Of a stretch of 64,000 nt of DNA, positions 8,974 to 19,556 are shown piece by piece (the first letter of the stretch is position 1; each line of letters opens with the position of its first letter). The notes below the pieces were generated by a model that was given only the letters and a program-made list of their open reading frames with translations, searched no databases and was not told the DNA's origin. The DNA is from Diaphorobacter sp. HDW4A (lineage in GTDB: Bacteria; Pseudomonadota; Gammaproteobacteria; Burkholderiales; Burkholderiaceae_C), in NCBI RefSeq assembly GCF_011305995.1, contig NZ_CP049910.1, forward strand, positions 3,782,001 through 3,846,000, given 5' to 3'. The position numbers and the translations under genes were made by a program.

Positions 8974-9864
8974 TCAGCGGTACTGCGGCGGCTGCGCGTA
9001 GCGGCCCTGATCAGCCGGGAAGGCATCCGGACCGCCGCGTGGCGCGGGGCGGGTCACCGGCTGAGCGGGCCTGGCATCGGCGATCCGCACCTCGAACAGC
9101 GCCGTGCCGATCACGCCGATGTTGCGCGGGTTGCCTGCGGGCGTGTTGCTCGCGTAAGCGTTGTCCTTGGTGGAAAAGCGGAAGGTCGCGACCTCCTCGT
9201 TGCTCTTGCGGAAGCCCTCGATGCGCAGCCGCTCCCCGGCACGCAGTAGATAGCCGCCTGCGCTGGTGCTGCCCGGCTGGCCCGAGAGCACGTCGAGCCC
9301 ATCGACCGTCGCCACCAGTTCGTAGTTGCGCTGGCTGCGATTCACATAGACCAGCTCGTAGCGCTCGCCATGGCGACCTGCGACCCGGTAGTCGTCACCG
9401 CCGCGCGTGGTGTAGATCGGCAGCGGACGCCCGCTGCCGTCGAGCACCGACCATTCGATCTTGCCGTCGTCGAGCAGCACGCTGCGCTGGCTGTCCGCGT
9501 TGGCGCCCAGCGCACCGAGAACGCTGGCCTCGTCGGTGTAGCGCATGGAGCGCAGGGCCTGTGGACGGTCGGGCGTGATGCGAGTGGCATCCACATTGAC
9601 CACGCGCGAGGTGCGACCCTCACCCCATTGGGTGCCAAGCGTGGAGTTGGCTTGCGGCGACGGCGCCACGGATGCAGGGCTAGACATGGGTGCGGGCGCG
9701 CGCGCCTCGTCAGCCATGGAGTCCCTGTTCTGCGGCGGCATGGAGCAACCCACGAGCAGCACACCGGTACCCAGCCCGAGGCCCAGCAGCCAGCGCCTGA
9801 GCGCGTCGCGCCTCCACGATGAACCAAGGAGGCTCGCGATGGCTTTCCGTGTGTGGAGATTCAT
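8974..9864 (-). CDS. Putative lipoprotein of unknown function
   Basis: 296 residues. The N-terminus is basic (RKAIASLLGSSWRRDALRR), followed by a hydrophobic stretch ending in a lipobox LLVGC, so it is probably lipidated and periplasmic or outer-membrane bound. After a Pro/Ala/Ser-rich linker (residues about 50-75) comes a beta-rich domain with YELVYVNRSQRNYEL and GERLRIEGFRKS. The C-terminus is Pro-rich (PAQPVTRPAPRGG). I do not recognise a family. It lies between hisD and the toxin-antitoxin pair and ends at a terminator. The ATG at 9864 is chosen because the signal sequence starts there; the frame is open to 10032. Confidence 0.78.
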   Translation of the reverse strand: MNLHTRKAIASLLGSSWRRDALRRWLLGLGLGTGVLLVGCSMPPQNRDSMADEARAPAPMSSPASVAPSPQANSTLGTQWGEGRTSRVVNVDATRITPDRPQALRSMRYTDEASVLGALGANADSQRSVLLDDGKIEWSVLDGSGRPLPIYTTRGGDDYRVAGRHGERYELVYVNRSQRNYELVATVDGLDVLSGQPGSTSAGGYLLRAGERLRIEGFRKSNEEVATFRFSTKDNAYASNTPAGNPRNIGVIGTALFEVRIADARPAQPVTRPAPRGGPDAFPADQGRYAQPPQYR

Positions 9865-9988
9865 TTGCCGTTTCCCATGTGTTGGTGTTGTGCGTCGTGA
9901 AGCCGGCAGGCTTCGCGAGGCAGTGTCCACGGGAAAATCAGGCCGCGCTCGTTGGCGCAACATATGGAAAAGCTTCTTTCGATTGCCA

Positions 9989-10024
9989 GACAAAGACTGC
10001 CATCGCTCGGCGACAGCCTTTGTC
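9989..10024 (-). other. Hairpin just after hisD
   Basis: Inverted repeat GACAAAG/CTTTGTC with further internal pairing (CTGTC against GGCAG), starting 5 bases past the hisD stop codon. There is no T-run, so it is not a classical terminator. It could be an RNA-stability or processing structure in the 164-bp gap before the lipoprotein gene. Confidence 0.4.
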
Positions 10025-10028
10025 CGGA

Positions 10029-11351
10029 TCACTTGGCCTTGAGGCGCATCTCCGCCGCGCGGGCGTGGCCCTGCAGGCCTTCGCCGTAAGCCAGTTCAGC
10101 CGCGATCTTGCCGAGCACCTGTGCACCGGCCTCGCTCACCTCGATCAGGCTGGAGCGTTTCTGGAAATCGTAGACCCCCAGCGGCGAGGAGAAGCGTGCC
10201 GTGCCGCTGGTCGGCAGCACGTGATTGGGGCCAGCGCAGTAGTCGCCGAGGCTTTCGCTGGTGTAGGCACCAAGGAAGATCGCGCCCGCGTGCCTGAGCA
10301 ACGGCTCCCATTGGTGCGGGTCGCGGCTCGAGACTTCCAGGTGTTCCGGCGCGATGCGGTTGCTGATCGCGCAGGCCTCTTCCATGTCCTTGGTGAGAAT
10401 CAGCGCACCACGGCCATTCAGGCTCTTGGCGATGATCTCCTGGCGCGGCATCTCGGGCAGCAGGCGGTCGATTTCGCGCTGCACGGCGTCGATATAGGCC
10501 GCATCGGGACTCAGCAGGATGGACTGCGCGAGCTCATCGTGTTCGGCCTGGCTGAACAGATCCATCGCCACCCATTCGGGCGGCGTCGTGCCATCGGCGA
10601 GCACGAGGATTTCGGAAGGACCGGCGATCATGTCGATGCCGACCATGCCGAACACGCGCTTCTTGGCGCTTGCCACATAGGCGTTGCCGGGGCCTGTGAT
10701 CTTGTCGACCTTGGGGATCGTCGCCGTGCCGTAGGCCAGCGCGGCCACGGCCTGCGCACCGCCGACGGTGAAGGCGCGGTGCACGCCGGCCACATAAGCG
10801 GCGGCCAGCACCAGCGCGTTCTTTTCGCCACGCGGCGTGGGCACGACCATGATGATGTCCTGCACCCCCGCGACCTGCGCGGGAATCGCGTTCATCAACA
10901 CGCTCGACGGATAAGCCGCCTTGCCGCCGGGAACGTAGATGCCCACACGGTCGAGCGGCGTGACCTTCTGGCCGAGCAGCGTGCCATCTTCGTCGCGGTA
11001 ACTCCAGCTCTCGCCGTTGGCCTTCTTCTGCGCTTCGTGGTAGGTGCGAACGCGCTTGGCCGCCGCCGTGAGCGCGTGCTTTTGCGCATCGTTCAGGCCA
11101 TCGAAGGCGGCCTTGAGTTCGTCCTGCTTGAGTTCGAGCGCCGACATGCTCTCGACACTCAGCCCATCGAAGCGCGCCGTGTATTCGAGCACCGCCACGT
11201 CACCACGCTTTTGCACGTCGGCAAGGATGTCTGCGACACGCTGCTCGATCTCGGCATCAGTGTCCGCCGACCAATGCAGCCGTGCCGCGAAGTCGGCTTC
11301 GAACGTGGTCGAAGCGGTGGACAGACGCAGAGGGGCAGCTTGCGAGGACAT
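10029..11351 (-). CDS. hisD: Histidinol dehydrogenase
   Basis: Final two oxidations of histidine synthesis (histidinol to histidinal to histidine), NAD- and Zn-dependent. The 440-residue length fits the family. Visible motifs are [15 protein letters not shown], the [16 protein letters not shown] signature, [24 protein letters not shown] (His and Glu for zinc/catalysis), [12 protein letters not shown], and [14 protein letters not shown]. An ATG three codons earlier (MFAMSS) is an alternative start. The gap to hisG is 55 bp. Confidence 0.97.
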   Translation of the reverse strand: MSSQAAPLRLSTASTTFEADFAARLHWSADTDAEIEQRVADILADVQKRGDVAVLEYTARFDGLSVESMSALELKQDELKAAFDGLNDAQKHALTAAAKRVRTYHEAQKKANGESWSYRDEDGTLLGQKVTPLDRVGIYVPGGKAAYPSSVLMNAIPAQVAGVQDIIMVVPTPRGEKNALVLAAAYVAGVHRAFTVGGAQAVAALAYGTATIPKVDKITGPGNAYVASAKKRVFGMVGIDMIAGPSEILVLADGTTPPEWVAMDLFSQAEHDELAQSILLSPDAAYIDAVQREIDRLLPEMPRQEIIAKSLNGRGALILTKDMEEACAISNRIAPEHLEVSSRDPHQWEPLLRHAGAIFLGAYTSESLGDYCAGPNHVLPTSGTARFSSPLGVYDFQKRSSLIEVSEAGAQVLGKIAAELAYGEGLQGHARAAEMRLKAK

Positions 11352-11406
11352 GGCGAACAACTTTCTAGTGGAGAACGAACGAAGCGGAGCGGTATTGTGG
11401 ATTCAA

Positions 11407-12050
11407 TCAATCCTTGCGGATGGCGGACGCGAACGCGTCGATGATGTGGCGCAGCGGCTCTTGCTTGAGCTTGAGCGCGGCCTGGTTCACCACCAGATGC
11501 GAGCTGATGTCCATGATGCGCTCGACTTCCACCAGATTGTTCGCCTTGAGCGTGTTGCCGGTGGAGACCAGATCGACGATGGCGTCGGCCATGCCGGTCA
11601 GCGGCGCGAGTTCCATGCTGCCGTAGAGCTTGATCAGGTCCACGTGCACGCCCTTGGTCGCGAAGAACTCGCGAGCGATGAGCGTGTACTTGGTCGCGAC
11701 CTTGAGCCGCGAGCCCTGCGTGACCGCATGCTTGTAGTCGAAATCATTGCGCACGGCCACGCTCACGCGGCACTTGGCGATGTTCAGATCGAGTGGACGG
11801 AACAGGCCCTGACCGCCGTGCTCGATCAACGTGTCCTTGCCGGTCACGCCGATGTCGGCACCGCCGTACTGCACGTAAGTCGGCACGTCGGTGGCGCGCA
11901 CCATGACCACGCGCACATGGGGCTGGTTGGTCGGGAGAATCAGCTTGCGCGAGGTCTCCGGATCTTCCAGCACCTTGATGCCGGCAGCGGCCAACAAAGG
12001 CATGGTTTCGTCAAAAATGCGGCCCTTGGAGAGAGCCAGAGTAATCATCG

Positions 12051-12054
<4 letters not shown>
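11407..12054 (-). CDS. hisG: ATP phosphoribosyltransferase, short (HisZ-dependent) form
   Basis: First committed step: joins ATP and PRPP. It starts [16 protein letters not shown]. The PRPP-binding segment [19 protein letters not shown] is present, and the protein ends soon after, at 215 residues. The long form carries a C-terminal ACT-like regulatory domain (about 290-300 residues), which is missing here. This is therefore the HisGS type, which in known cases needs HisZ (a HisRS-like protein) for activity and feedback control. No hisZ is in the window. The ATG at 12054 overlaps the murA stop by 4 bp. Confidence 0.96.
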
Positions 12055-13352
<1,298 letters not shown>

Positions 13353-13432
13353 GGAAGTGGCTTGTTGGGAATTTTGAACTTCAGGCAATCACAAATCTCT
13401 GGCTAACTCGGGCTCACTCTGACAAAGGTCGA

Positions 13433-13681
13433 TCAGGCTTGTTCGCCCTGCACGGTCCACTCGCCCGGAGTGAAGGTCTTCATCGACAGCGCATGCACTT
13501 CGTCGGTCTTCATGCGGTCACCGAGCGTCGCGTAGACACGCTGGTGGCGCTGGATGAGGCGCTTGCCCTCGAACTCTGCGGACACGATGGTGGCGTACCA
13601 ATGGCGGCCATCACCCTCGAGGGTGATGTGCTCGCAAGGCAGGCCGGCGCTGATGAGATCCTTGAGTTGGTCTGCGGTCAT
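13433..13681 (-). CDS. ibaG: BolA-family protein (IbaG/YrbA-like)
   Basis: 82 residues starting MTADQLKDLISAGLPCEHI. It has the BolA signature of an invariant His in the ...HALSMKTFTPGEW region and a glycine-containing GDGRHWYATIVSAEF strand. IbaG/BolA proteins bind [2Fe-2S] clusters together with monothiol glutaredoxins. The position between the Mla/YadGH block and murA matches the E. coli order (mlaB-ibaG-murA), which supports IbaG over BolA. Confidence 0.9.
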   Translation of the reverse strand: MTADQLKDLISAGLPCEHITLEGDGRHWYATIVSAEFEGKRLIQRHQRVYATLGDRMKTDEVHALSMKTFTPGEWTVQGEQA

Positions 13682-13732
13682 GGTGGGAAATGTTGAAATG
13701 AAATGAAGGGGCACAGCGGCAACAGGCCGGGC

Positions 13733-14488
13733 TCAGTTGCGGATCTTGTAGCCGATGCGCAGCAGATGCACGGCCAGCGCGCTGATCAGCAGCCATGCGC
13801 CACCGACGATGGCCAAGCTGGTCCAGGGCGAGACATCGCTCTGCCCGAAGAAGCCGTAGCGGAAGCCGTCGATCATGTAGAAAAACGGGTTCAGGTGGCT
13901 GACCTTCTGCCAGAAGTCCGGCAGCGAATGGATGGAATAGAACACGCCCGAAAGGAAGGTCAGCGGCATGATCAGAAAGTTCTGAAAGGCCGCCATCTGG
14001 TCGAATTTGTCAGCCCACAAGCCTGCGATCACGCCCAGCGTGCCCATGATGGCCGCGCCGAGCAGCGCGAACACGATGATCCACAGCGGTGCGGAGAAGT
14101 CCGGCACTGCAAAGAACAGCGTGATGATGAACACACCCACGCCCACCAGCAGCCCGCGCAGCACGGCAGCGCCCACATAGGCACTGAACCAAGCCCAGTG
14201 CGACAACGGTGTGAGCAGCACAAACACCATCGAGCCCATGATCTTGCTCTGCACCAGACTCGACGAGCTGTTGGCGAAGGCGTTCTGCAGAATGCTCATC
14301 ATCACCAGACCGGGGATGATGAACGCTGTATAGGTGATGCGGTCATAGACCAGCACGCGGCCTTCGAGCACATGGCCGAAAACCAGCAGATACAGCACCG
14401 CCGTGAGCACCGGCGCGGCCACGGTCTGGAAGGCCACCTTCCAAAAGCGCAGCACTTCCTTCTTGAGCAGGGTTTGCCATCCGGTCAT
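13733..14488 (-). CDS. yadH: ABC-2 type transporter permease (YadH-like)
   Basis: 251 residues with about six membrane spans and the ABC-2 membrane domain layout (starts MTGWQTLLKKEVLRFWK, ends LAVHLLRIGYKIRN). It pairs with the ATPase encoded just upstream, overlapping by 4 bp (ATGA). The two form an exporter of the YadGH class whose substrate is unknown. The 51-bp gap to ibaG suggests shared transcription. Confidence 0.9.
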   Translation of the reverse strand: MTGWQTLLKKEVLRFWKVAFQTVAAPVLTAVLYLLVFGHVLEGRVLVYDRITYTAFIIPGLVMMSILQNAFANSSSSLVQSKIMGSMVFVLLTPLSHWAWFSAYVGAAVLRGLLVGVGVFIITLFFAVPDFSAPLWIIVFALLGAAIMGTLGVIAGLWADKFDQMAAFQNFLIMPLTFLSGVFYSIHSLPDFWQKVSHLNPFFYMIDGFRYGFFGQSDVSPWTSLAIVGGAWLLISALAVHLLRIGYKIRN

Positions 14489-15402
14489 GCGGCACCGCCT
14501 TGCTGTTCGTTCATCACATGGATGAAGACGTCTTCGAGATCGGCGCGGCGGATTTCCACATCTTCCAGCACCACGCCGCCTTCACGCAGCCCCACGAGCA
14601 ACTGTTCGACATCACCCGCATCCTGCGCGGGAATCTGCACAATGCGGCCGGTGACGCGCGCGCGCGCCGCGATGGACGCAGGCAGCGCGCTGTCGGTCTT
14701 GAACTGCAGCACGTTGGCCGATGCGGACTTGAGCAGGTCGGACATGCTGGAGAGTTTGACGATGTTGCCGTGCTTGAGCATCGCCACGCGACTGCAAAGC
14801 GCTTCGGCTTCTTCGAGATAGTGAGTGGTCAGCAGGACGGTGTGGCCTTCGCGATTCAGTCGCGCGATGAAGTGCCAGAGCGTCTGGCGCAGCTCCACGT
14901 CCACGCCTGCGGTCGGCTCGTCGAGCACGATGATCGGCGGCTTGTGTACCAGCGCCTGCGCGACCAGTACACGGCGCTTCATGCCGCCCGAAAGCTGGCG
15001 CATGTTACTGTGCGCCTTGTCAGTAAGGCCAAGGCTCTCCAGCAGCTCGTCGATCCAGGCATCGTTGTTCTTGACGCCGAAATAGCCGGACTGGATGCGC
15101 AGCGTCTCGCGCACGGTGAAAAAAGGATCGAACACTAGCTCCTGTGGAACCACGCCGAGGCTGCGGCGTGCGGCGGCATAGTCGCTCTGCACATCGTGCC
15201 CCATGACCTTGACGCTGCCGCCCGAGGCGCGCGCCAGACCGGCAAGGATACTGATGAGGGTGGTCTTGCCCGCACCATTGGGGCCGAGCAGGCCGAAGAA
15301 CTCGCCCTCGCCAATGTCGAGGCTGACGTTATTCAGCGCCTGAAAAGGCCCTTTGGCGGTATTGAAGGTCTTGGAGACAGACTGAAAGGATACGGCTGGC
15401 AT
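14485..15402 (-). CDS. yadG: ABC transporter ATP-binding protein (YadG-like)
   Basis: 305 residues. Nucleotide-binding domain with Walker A GPNGAGKTT, ABC signature LSGGMKRR, Walker B IIVLDEPTAGVD and H-loop TTHYLEEAE. A C-terminal extension of about 80 residues is typical of ABC-2/DrrA-type ATPases. The start is placed at MPAVSFQS (ATG at 15402); MEGF at 15414 is possible. It is coupled to the permease gene. Confidence 0.93.
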   Translation of the reverse strand: MPAVSFQSVSKTFNTAKGPFQALNNVSLDIGEGEFFGLLGPNGAGKTTLISILAGLARASGGSVKVMGHDVQSDYAAARRSLGVVPQELVFDPFFTVRETLRIQSGYFGVKNNDAWIDELLESLGLTDKAHSNMRQLSGGMKRRVLVAQALVHKPPIIVLDEPTAGVDVELRQTLWHFIARLNREGHTVLLTTHYLEEAEALCSRVAMLKHGNIVKLSSMSDLLKSASANVLQFKTDSALPASIAARARVTGRIVQIPAQDAGDVEQLLVGLREGGVVLEDVEIRRADLEDVFIHVMNEQQGGAA

Positions 15403-15493
15403 GAAGCCTTCCATTTTAGAACGGGAAGGCCCATTGCGGCAGGAGAGGGTTTTGCGAGCGCCCGCGCGCCCCAACCCTCAGCTCTGACCTCGG

Positions 15494-15790
15494 TCATTCC
15501 GCCGAGAGCAGTTCCTGCACGCCATACAGCCCGGCCAGACTGCCCAGCGACGTGGGCAAGGCCTTGATGGCAAAGGTCTTGCCGAATTCCAGCGCAGTGC
15601 GGCGGCATTCAAGCAAGACAGCGAGGGCCGAAGAATCGAACACCTTGAGCGCGCTGGCATCCACGACCAGATGCTTTTCCTTGTGGGCCTTCATGGCCTG
15701 CATGAGCATGCGCAGGCTGGCAGTGGCCTGCGCATGCGTGAGCTCGGGCGGAAGCACCAGCATGCTGGGAGCAGCGACAGTCGCATTCAT
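15494..15790 (-). CDS. mlaB: STAS-domain protein of the Mla phospholipid transporter
   Basis: 98 residues with the STAS pattern LVVDASALKVFDSSALAVLL. MlaB binds MlaF in the MlaFEDB inner-membrane complex and regulates its ATPase. It is placed after mlaC with a 21-bp gap. STAS domains are short and diverse; the context makes the assignment strong. Confidence 0.88.
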   Translation of the reverse strand: MNATVAAPSMLVLPPELTHAQATASLRMLMQAMKAHKEKHLVVDASALKVFDSSALAVLLECRRTALEFGKTFAIKALPTSLGSLAGLYGVQELLSAE

Positions 15791-15811
15791 AGTGTGAATT
15801 TTCTGACGGAT

Positions 15812-16450
15812 TTACTTGCCGTTGCCGGCAGCGTTGGCCTTGTTGCGGGCCACGAGCGAGTCGATCAGGCCGTCGATGCCCTTGGCATTGACCTCCTGGC
15901 CGAACTGCGTGCGGTAGGTATCCACGATCCAGACGCCAAGCACGTTCAAGTTGTAGATCTTCCAGTCCGAGCCGTCCTTCTCGAGACGATAGTCGACCTG
16001 CACTGGATCACCCTTGCCGCGCACCTCAGTCTTCACCAGTACGTCCTTGTCGCCAGCGGCTGCGCGCAATGGCTTGACCTCGACGGTCTGGTTGGTCACC
16101 TGACTCAAGGCACCGGAATAAGTGCGCACCAACAACACCTTGAATTCATCCTGCAGACGCTTTTGCTGCTCGGGCGTCGCCTTGCGCCAGCCCGGGCCGA
16201 CGGCGGCAGCCGTCATGCGGCGGAAGTTCACGTGCGGCATGAGCAGACGATCCACCAGCACCATGATCTTGTCCACTTCGCCAGCCTTGATGGATGTGTC
16301 GTTGCGGATGGTCTCCAGCACCTCGTTGGACAGGCGCTTGATCATGGCATCCGGGGCCTCGTCAGCAGCCAGAGCGGCCACAGGAACGGACAGCAGCATC
16401 AGGGATGCCACTGCGGCTGCGGATTGCGAAAAAATGCGTCGATTCAACAT
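15812..16450 (-). CDS. mlaC: Periplasmic phospholipid-binding protein MlaC
   Basis: Shuttles phospholipid between the MlaA outer-membrane complex and MlaFEDB. The 212-residue protein has a Sec signal peptide (RRIFSQSAAAVASL... ending PVAALAA, about 28 residues). The Tol-Ttg2/MlaC fold follows, with VDRLLMPHVNFRRMT, LQDEFKVLLVRTYSGAL and DWKIYNLNVLGVWIV. The ATG at 16450 is chosen because AAGGA lies about 9 bases upstream on the minus strand. The longer frame is not needed. Confidence 0.94.
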   Translation of the reverse strand: MLNRRIFSQSAAAVASLMLLSVPVAALAADEAPDAMIKRLSNEVLETIRNDTSIKAGEVDKIMVLVDRLLMPHVNFRRMTAAAVGPGWRKATPEQQKRLQDEFKVLLVRTYSGALSQVTNQTVEVKPLRAAAGDKDVLVKTEVRGKGDPVQVDYRLEKDGSDWKIYNLNVLGVWIVDTYRTQFGQEVNAKGIDGLIDSLVARNKANAAGNGK

Positions 16451-16625
16451 CTTGGAATGTCCTTCTTGATTCATTGTCATCACATACAGACTTGAATGTA
16501 TGTGCTTGGCAACATGCGCGCTCATTTTCAGCACAGTGCCCGAGTTTGTTACGTCCCGGAGGTACCGGGATGAAAGCAATTGCAACCTGTGGCGCAATTG
16601 CTCAAAGATCTATGCAGAGGAGACC

Positions 16626-17390
16626 TCAATATTCCTCTGGCAGCTTGCCAGCGTCCTCATCTTCGACCTGCCCCTTGCGAGGGACGATGCGCTGACTGCG
16701 CACCTGCAGGTAGACGTCGCGAGTGAAGGAATACGGGTCCAGCGCGGCGGCGTCGAGCACCTCGCCTGCGTTCAGCAGCGAGGCGCGTTTGTCGACGAGG
16801 CCAAGGCCAGTCAACGAATTGCGCACAGGAATGTCATTGATTTGGCCGATCAGGCTGCCCTTCCAATCCACCGGCAGCGCCACCGTGTCCCGAATGGTCG
16901 AGGGGCCGAGAAAGGGTAGAACCAGATACGGGCCAGTCTTCACGCCCCAGCTTCCGAGCGTCAGGCCGAAGTCCTGCTTGTGGCGCTGGATGCGCATTTC
17001 GCTCGCGATGTCGAGCATGCCGCCCAGACCGAACACGGTGTTCACATTGAAGCGCACCATGCTGTCGAGTGCGTCAGCGCCGCGCCCTTGGAGCAGGTTG
17101 TTCACGAACGACCACGCGTCGCCCAGATTGGAGAAGAAGTTGGTGACACCCGTGCGCACCGGCTTGGGCGTGACCTCTTGATAGGCTGTCGCCACCGGCT
17201 TGAACACCGCACGATCCAGCCCGTCGTTGAACGAATAAATGCTCCGGTTGAACGACTCGTAGGGATCGTCAGGATGCGCCTGCTGCGTGATACGGGATTG
17301 GCTCGCGCATCCGGCCAGCAAAGCAAGTCCCAGCGCCGCAGTGCTGCCGCGCAGGATGAGTTTGGAGTACGTGGTTGTTTGCTTTGTCAT
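16626..17390 (-). CDS. mlaA: Outer-membrane lipoprotein MlaA (VacJ)
   Basis: 254 residues with a lipoprotein signal (GLALLAGC lipobox). The VacJ signature DPYESFNRSIYSFND is followed by NFFSNLGDAWSFVNNLLQG, TLGSWGVKTGPYLVLP and GPSTIRD. MlaA is a donut-shaped outer-membrane protein that removes misplaced phospholipid from the outer leaflet. It sits between mlaD and mlaC, unlike in E. coli where vacJ is unlinked, and its start overlaps the mlaD stop by 4 bp. Confidence 0.95.
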   Translation of the reverse strand: MTKQTTTYSKLILRGSTAALGLALLAGCASQSRITQQAHPDDPYESFNRSIYSFNDGLDRAVFKPVATAYQEVTPKPVRTGVTNFFSNLGDAWSFVNNLLQGRGADALDSMVRFNVNTVFGLGGMLDIASEMRIQRHKQDFGLTLGSWGVKTGPYLVLPFLGPSTIRDTVALPVDWKGSLIGQINDIPVRNSLTGLGLVDKRASLLNAGEVLDAAALDPYSFTRDVYLQVRSQRIVPRKGQVEDEDAGKLPEEY

Positions 17391-17875
17391 TTTTTACCGC
17401 CAGAACCGCTCGAACCGCCGCCTTCTTCAGCTTTGTTGTAGAGGAATTGGCCAATCAGGTTTTCCAGAACGACCGCAGACTGCGTGGCGGTGATTGTGTC
17501 ACCCTCCGCCAGATTCTCGCTGTCAGCGCCCGCCTCGATTCCGATGTACTGATCACCAAGCAGGCCGCTGGTGAGGATCTTGAGCGAGCTGTCCTTGGGA
17601 AACTTGTACTGCTTGTCGAGTTCCAGATGCACGTTGGCCTGGAAGGTCTCGTCGTTGAACGCGATGCCCTTGACGCGGCCGACCACGACCCCGGCGCTGC
17701 GCACCGCCGCCTGGGGCTTCAAGCCACCGATGTTGTCGAAACGCGCGGTCACCGCATAGCCCGACTTCCAGTTCAGGCTCAGCAGATTGGCCGACTGCAG
17801 TGCAAGAAACACGAGTGCGGCCGCGCCCAACAGCACAAACAGGCCGACCCAGACATCATTTTTGGATTGCTGCAT
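17387..17875 (-). CDS. mlaD: MCE-domain lipid-transport protein MlaD
   Basis: 162 residues: an N-terminal anchor (VGLFVLLGAAALVFLALQS), then one MCE domain (GYAVTARFDNIGGLKPQAAV, VGRVKGIAF, SGLLGDQYIGIEAG). The C-terminus is Gly/Ser-rich (GGGSSGSGGKK). MlaD forms a hexameric periplasmic ring on MlaE through which phospholipid passes. Overlaps mlaA by 4 bp; 59 bp after mlaE. Confidence 0.95.
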   Translation of the reverse strand: MQQSKNDVWVGLFVLLGAAALVFLALQSANLLSLNWKSGYAVTARFDNIGGLKPQAAVRSAGVVVGRVKGIAFNDETFQANVHLELDKQYKFPKDSSLKILTSGLLGDQYIGIEAGADSENLAEGDTITATQSAVVLENLIGQFLYNKAEEGGGSSGSGGKK

Positions 17876-17934
17876 GGTTTGCTACTTTCTCCAGATCCCG
17901 AGATACCAGTCTCTTCGCTTCCAAATTCAATTGA

Positions 17935-18717
17935 TCAAATGCTGAACATCAGCGCCGTGAGCAGGAAGTCCAGCCCCAGCACCGACAACGACGCGATCAC
18001 CACCGTGCGCGTCGTCGCACGCGAAACACCTTCGGGCGTAGGCTTGGCCACATAACCCTGCAGCACTGCCACAAAGGTCACGGCCACGCCGAAGACAAAA
18101 CTCTTGACCACGCCATTGCCCACGTCCTTCCAGACATCGACGCTGCTTTGCATTGCCCCCCAGAAGGCACCGGAGTCCACGCCGAGCATGAGCACGCCGA
18201 CCATCCAGCCGCCGATCACGCCAACGGCATTGAACACCGCCGCCAGCAGCGGCATGGCGATCACGCCGCCCCAAAAGCGCGGCACCAGAATGCGGCGCAC
18301 CGGATCGACGGCCATCATCTCCATTGCCGAGAGCTGCTCGCCCGCCCGCATGAGTCCGATCTCAGCCGTGAGCGAGGTGCCCGCGCGGCCCGCGAACAGC
18401 AGCGCCGTCACCACAGGGCCGAGTTCGCGCACCAGCCCAAGCGTGACGACCAGTCCCAGCGCATTGGTCGAGCCGTAGAGCTGCAGGATGTTGTAGCCCT
18501 GTAGCGCCAGCACGAAGCCGACGAACAGGCCCGACATCGCGATGATCGACAGCGAATAGTTGCCGAGAAAATGCACCTGATCACGCACCAGCCCGGGGCG
18601 CTTGAGGGCCTCGCTGCCAAGCTGGACCAGACGCCAGAAAAGCTTTGCACCCTGACCGATGTCGGCCAGTTTGCTGCGTACCGCAAAACCCACGTCGGAT
18701 GGACGCCACCAACTCAT
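17935..18717 (-). CDS. mlaE: Phospholipid ABC transporter permease MlaE
   Basis: 260 residues of the MlaE/YrbE permease family: about five membrane segments, with the conserved FAGRAGTSLTAEIGLMRAGEQLSAMEMM coupling-helix region (only part quoted) and VDPVRRILVPRFWGG. It forms the membrane core of MlaFEDB. The start overlaps the mlaF stop by 4 bp. Confidence 0.96.
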   Translation of the reverse strand: MSWWRPSDVGFAVRSKLADIGQGAKLFWRLVQLGSEALKRPGLVRDQVHFLGNYSLSIIAMSGLFVGFVLALQGYNILQLYGSTNALGLVVTLGLVRELGPVVTALLFAGRAGTSLTAEIGLMRAGEQLSAMEMMAVDPVRRILVPRFWGGVIAMPLLAAVFNAVGVIGGWMVGVLMLGVDSGAFWGAMQSSVDVWKDVGNGVVKSFVFGVAVTFVAVLQGYVAKPTPEGVSRATTRTVVIASLSVLGLDFLLTALMFSI

Positions 18718-19556
18718 GCCTTGTCTCCCGACGCCATGCCCACTGGGCCAAAATCCTGCGCCACGCTCGGGCCGGGATAGTGAAACGGCACGGGCCCCGT
18801 GGGCAGCGCGTTGACGAACTGGTGCACCAGCGGATCGGTGCTCTTGCGCACCTCGTCGGGCGAGCCCTGTGCGGCAATCGTGCCGGGGCCGAGAATGATC
18901 ACGTGATCGGCCAATCGGAAGGTTTCTTCCAGATCGTGCGACACGATGATCGTGGTCAGCCCCATCGAATCGTTGAGCTGACGGATCAGCTGCGCCGAAG
19001 TGCCGAGCGAAATCGGATCGAGCCCCGCGAACGGCTCGTCGTACATGATGAGTTCGGGGTCGAGCGCGATCGCCCGCGCCAGCGCCACGCGCCGCGCCAT
19101 GCCGCCGGAAATCTGGCTGGGCATGAGGTCGCGCGCGCCGCGCAGACCGACGGCATTGAGCTTCATGAGCACGATGTCGCGGATCAGCTCTTCCGACAGA
19201 TCCGTGTGTTCGCGCAGCGGAAACGCCACGTTCTCATAGACGCTCATGTCGGTGAACAACGCGCCGAACTGGAACAGCATGCCCATGCGGCGACGCGCGC
19301 CGTACAGCGCCTTCATGTCCATGTCGCCGACGTTCTTGCCGTCAAACAACACTTCGCCGCCCTGGGCGACATGCTGCCCGCCGATCAGGCGCAGCACGGT
19401 CGTCTTGCCGCCGCCAGATGCACCCATCAGCGCTGTGACCTTGCCGCGCGGCACGCTCAGGCTGACGTCGCGCAGGATCGCGCGATCGCCATACCCGAAG
19501 TGGACATTGCGCAGCTCGACAAGCGGTTTGGAGACGGTTGGTACGGTTTCAGGCAT
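18714..19556 (-). CDS. mlaF: Phospholipid ABC transporter ATPase MlaF
   Basis: 280 residues with Walker A GASGGGKTT, signature ISGGMARRVALARAI, Walker B LIMYDEPFAGLDPIS and H-loop IVSHDLEE. The C-terminal tail (VNALPTGPVPFHYPG) resembles the MlaF extension that contacts the neighbouring subunit. It is the first gene of the long minus-strand cluster. The ATG at 19556 is preferred, but a TTG at 19568 is in frame and neither has a strong Shine-Dalgarno. Confidence 0.95.
   Translation of the reverse strand: MPETVPTVSKPLVELRNVHFGYGDRAILRDVSLSVPRGKVTALMGASGGGKTTVLRLIGGQHVAQGGEVLFDGKNVGDMDMKALYGARRRMGMLFQFGALFTDMSVYENVAFPLREHTDLSEELIRDIVLMKLNAVGLRGARDLMPSQISGGMARRVALARAIALDPELIMYDEPFAGLDPISLGTSAQLIRQLNDSMGLTTIIVSHDLEETFRLADHVIILGPGTIAAQGSPDEVRKSTDPLVHQFVNALPTGPVPFHYPGPSVAQDFGPVGMASGDKA

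Noticed and set aside
9819..11444. 541-codon plus-strand frame opposite hisD
   Set aside because: Antisense to hisD, whose motifs are complete. The translated frame is Arg/His-rich without domains.
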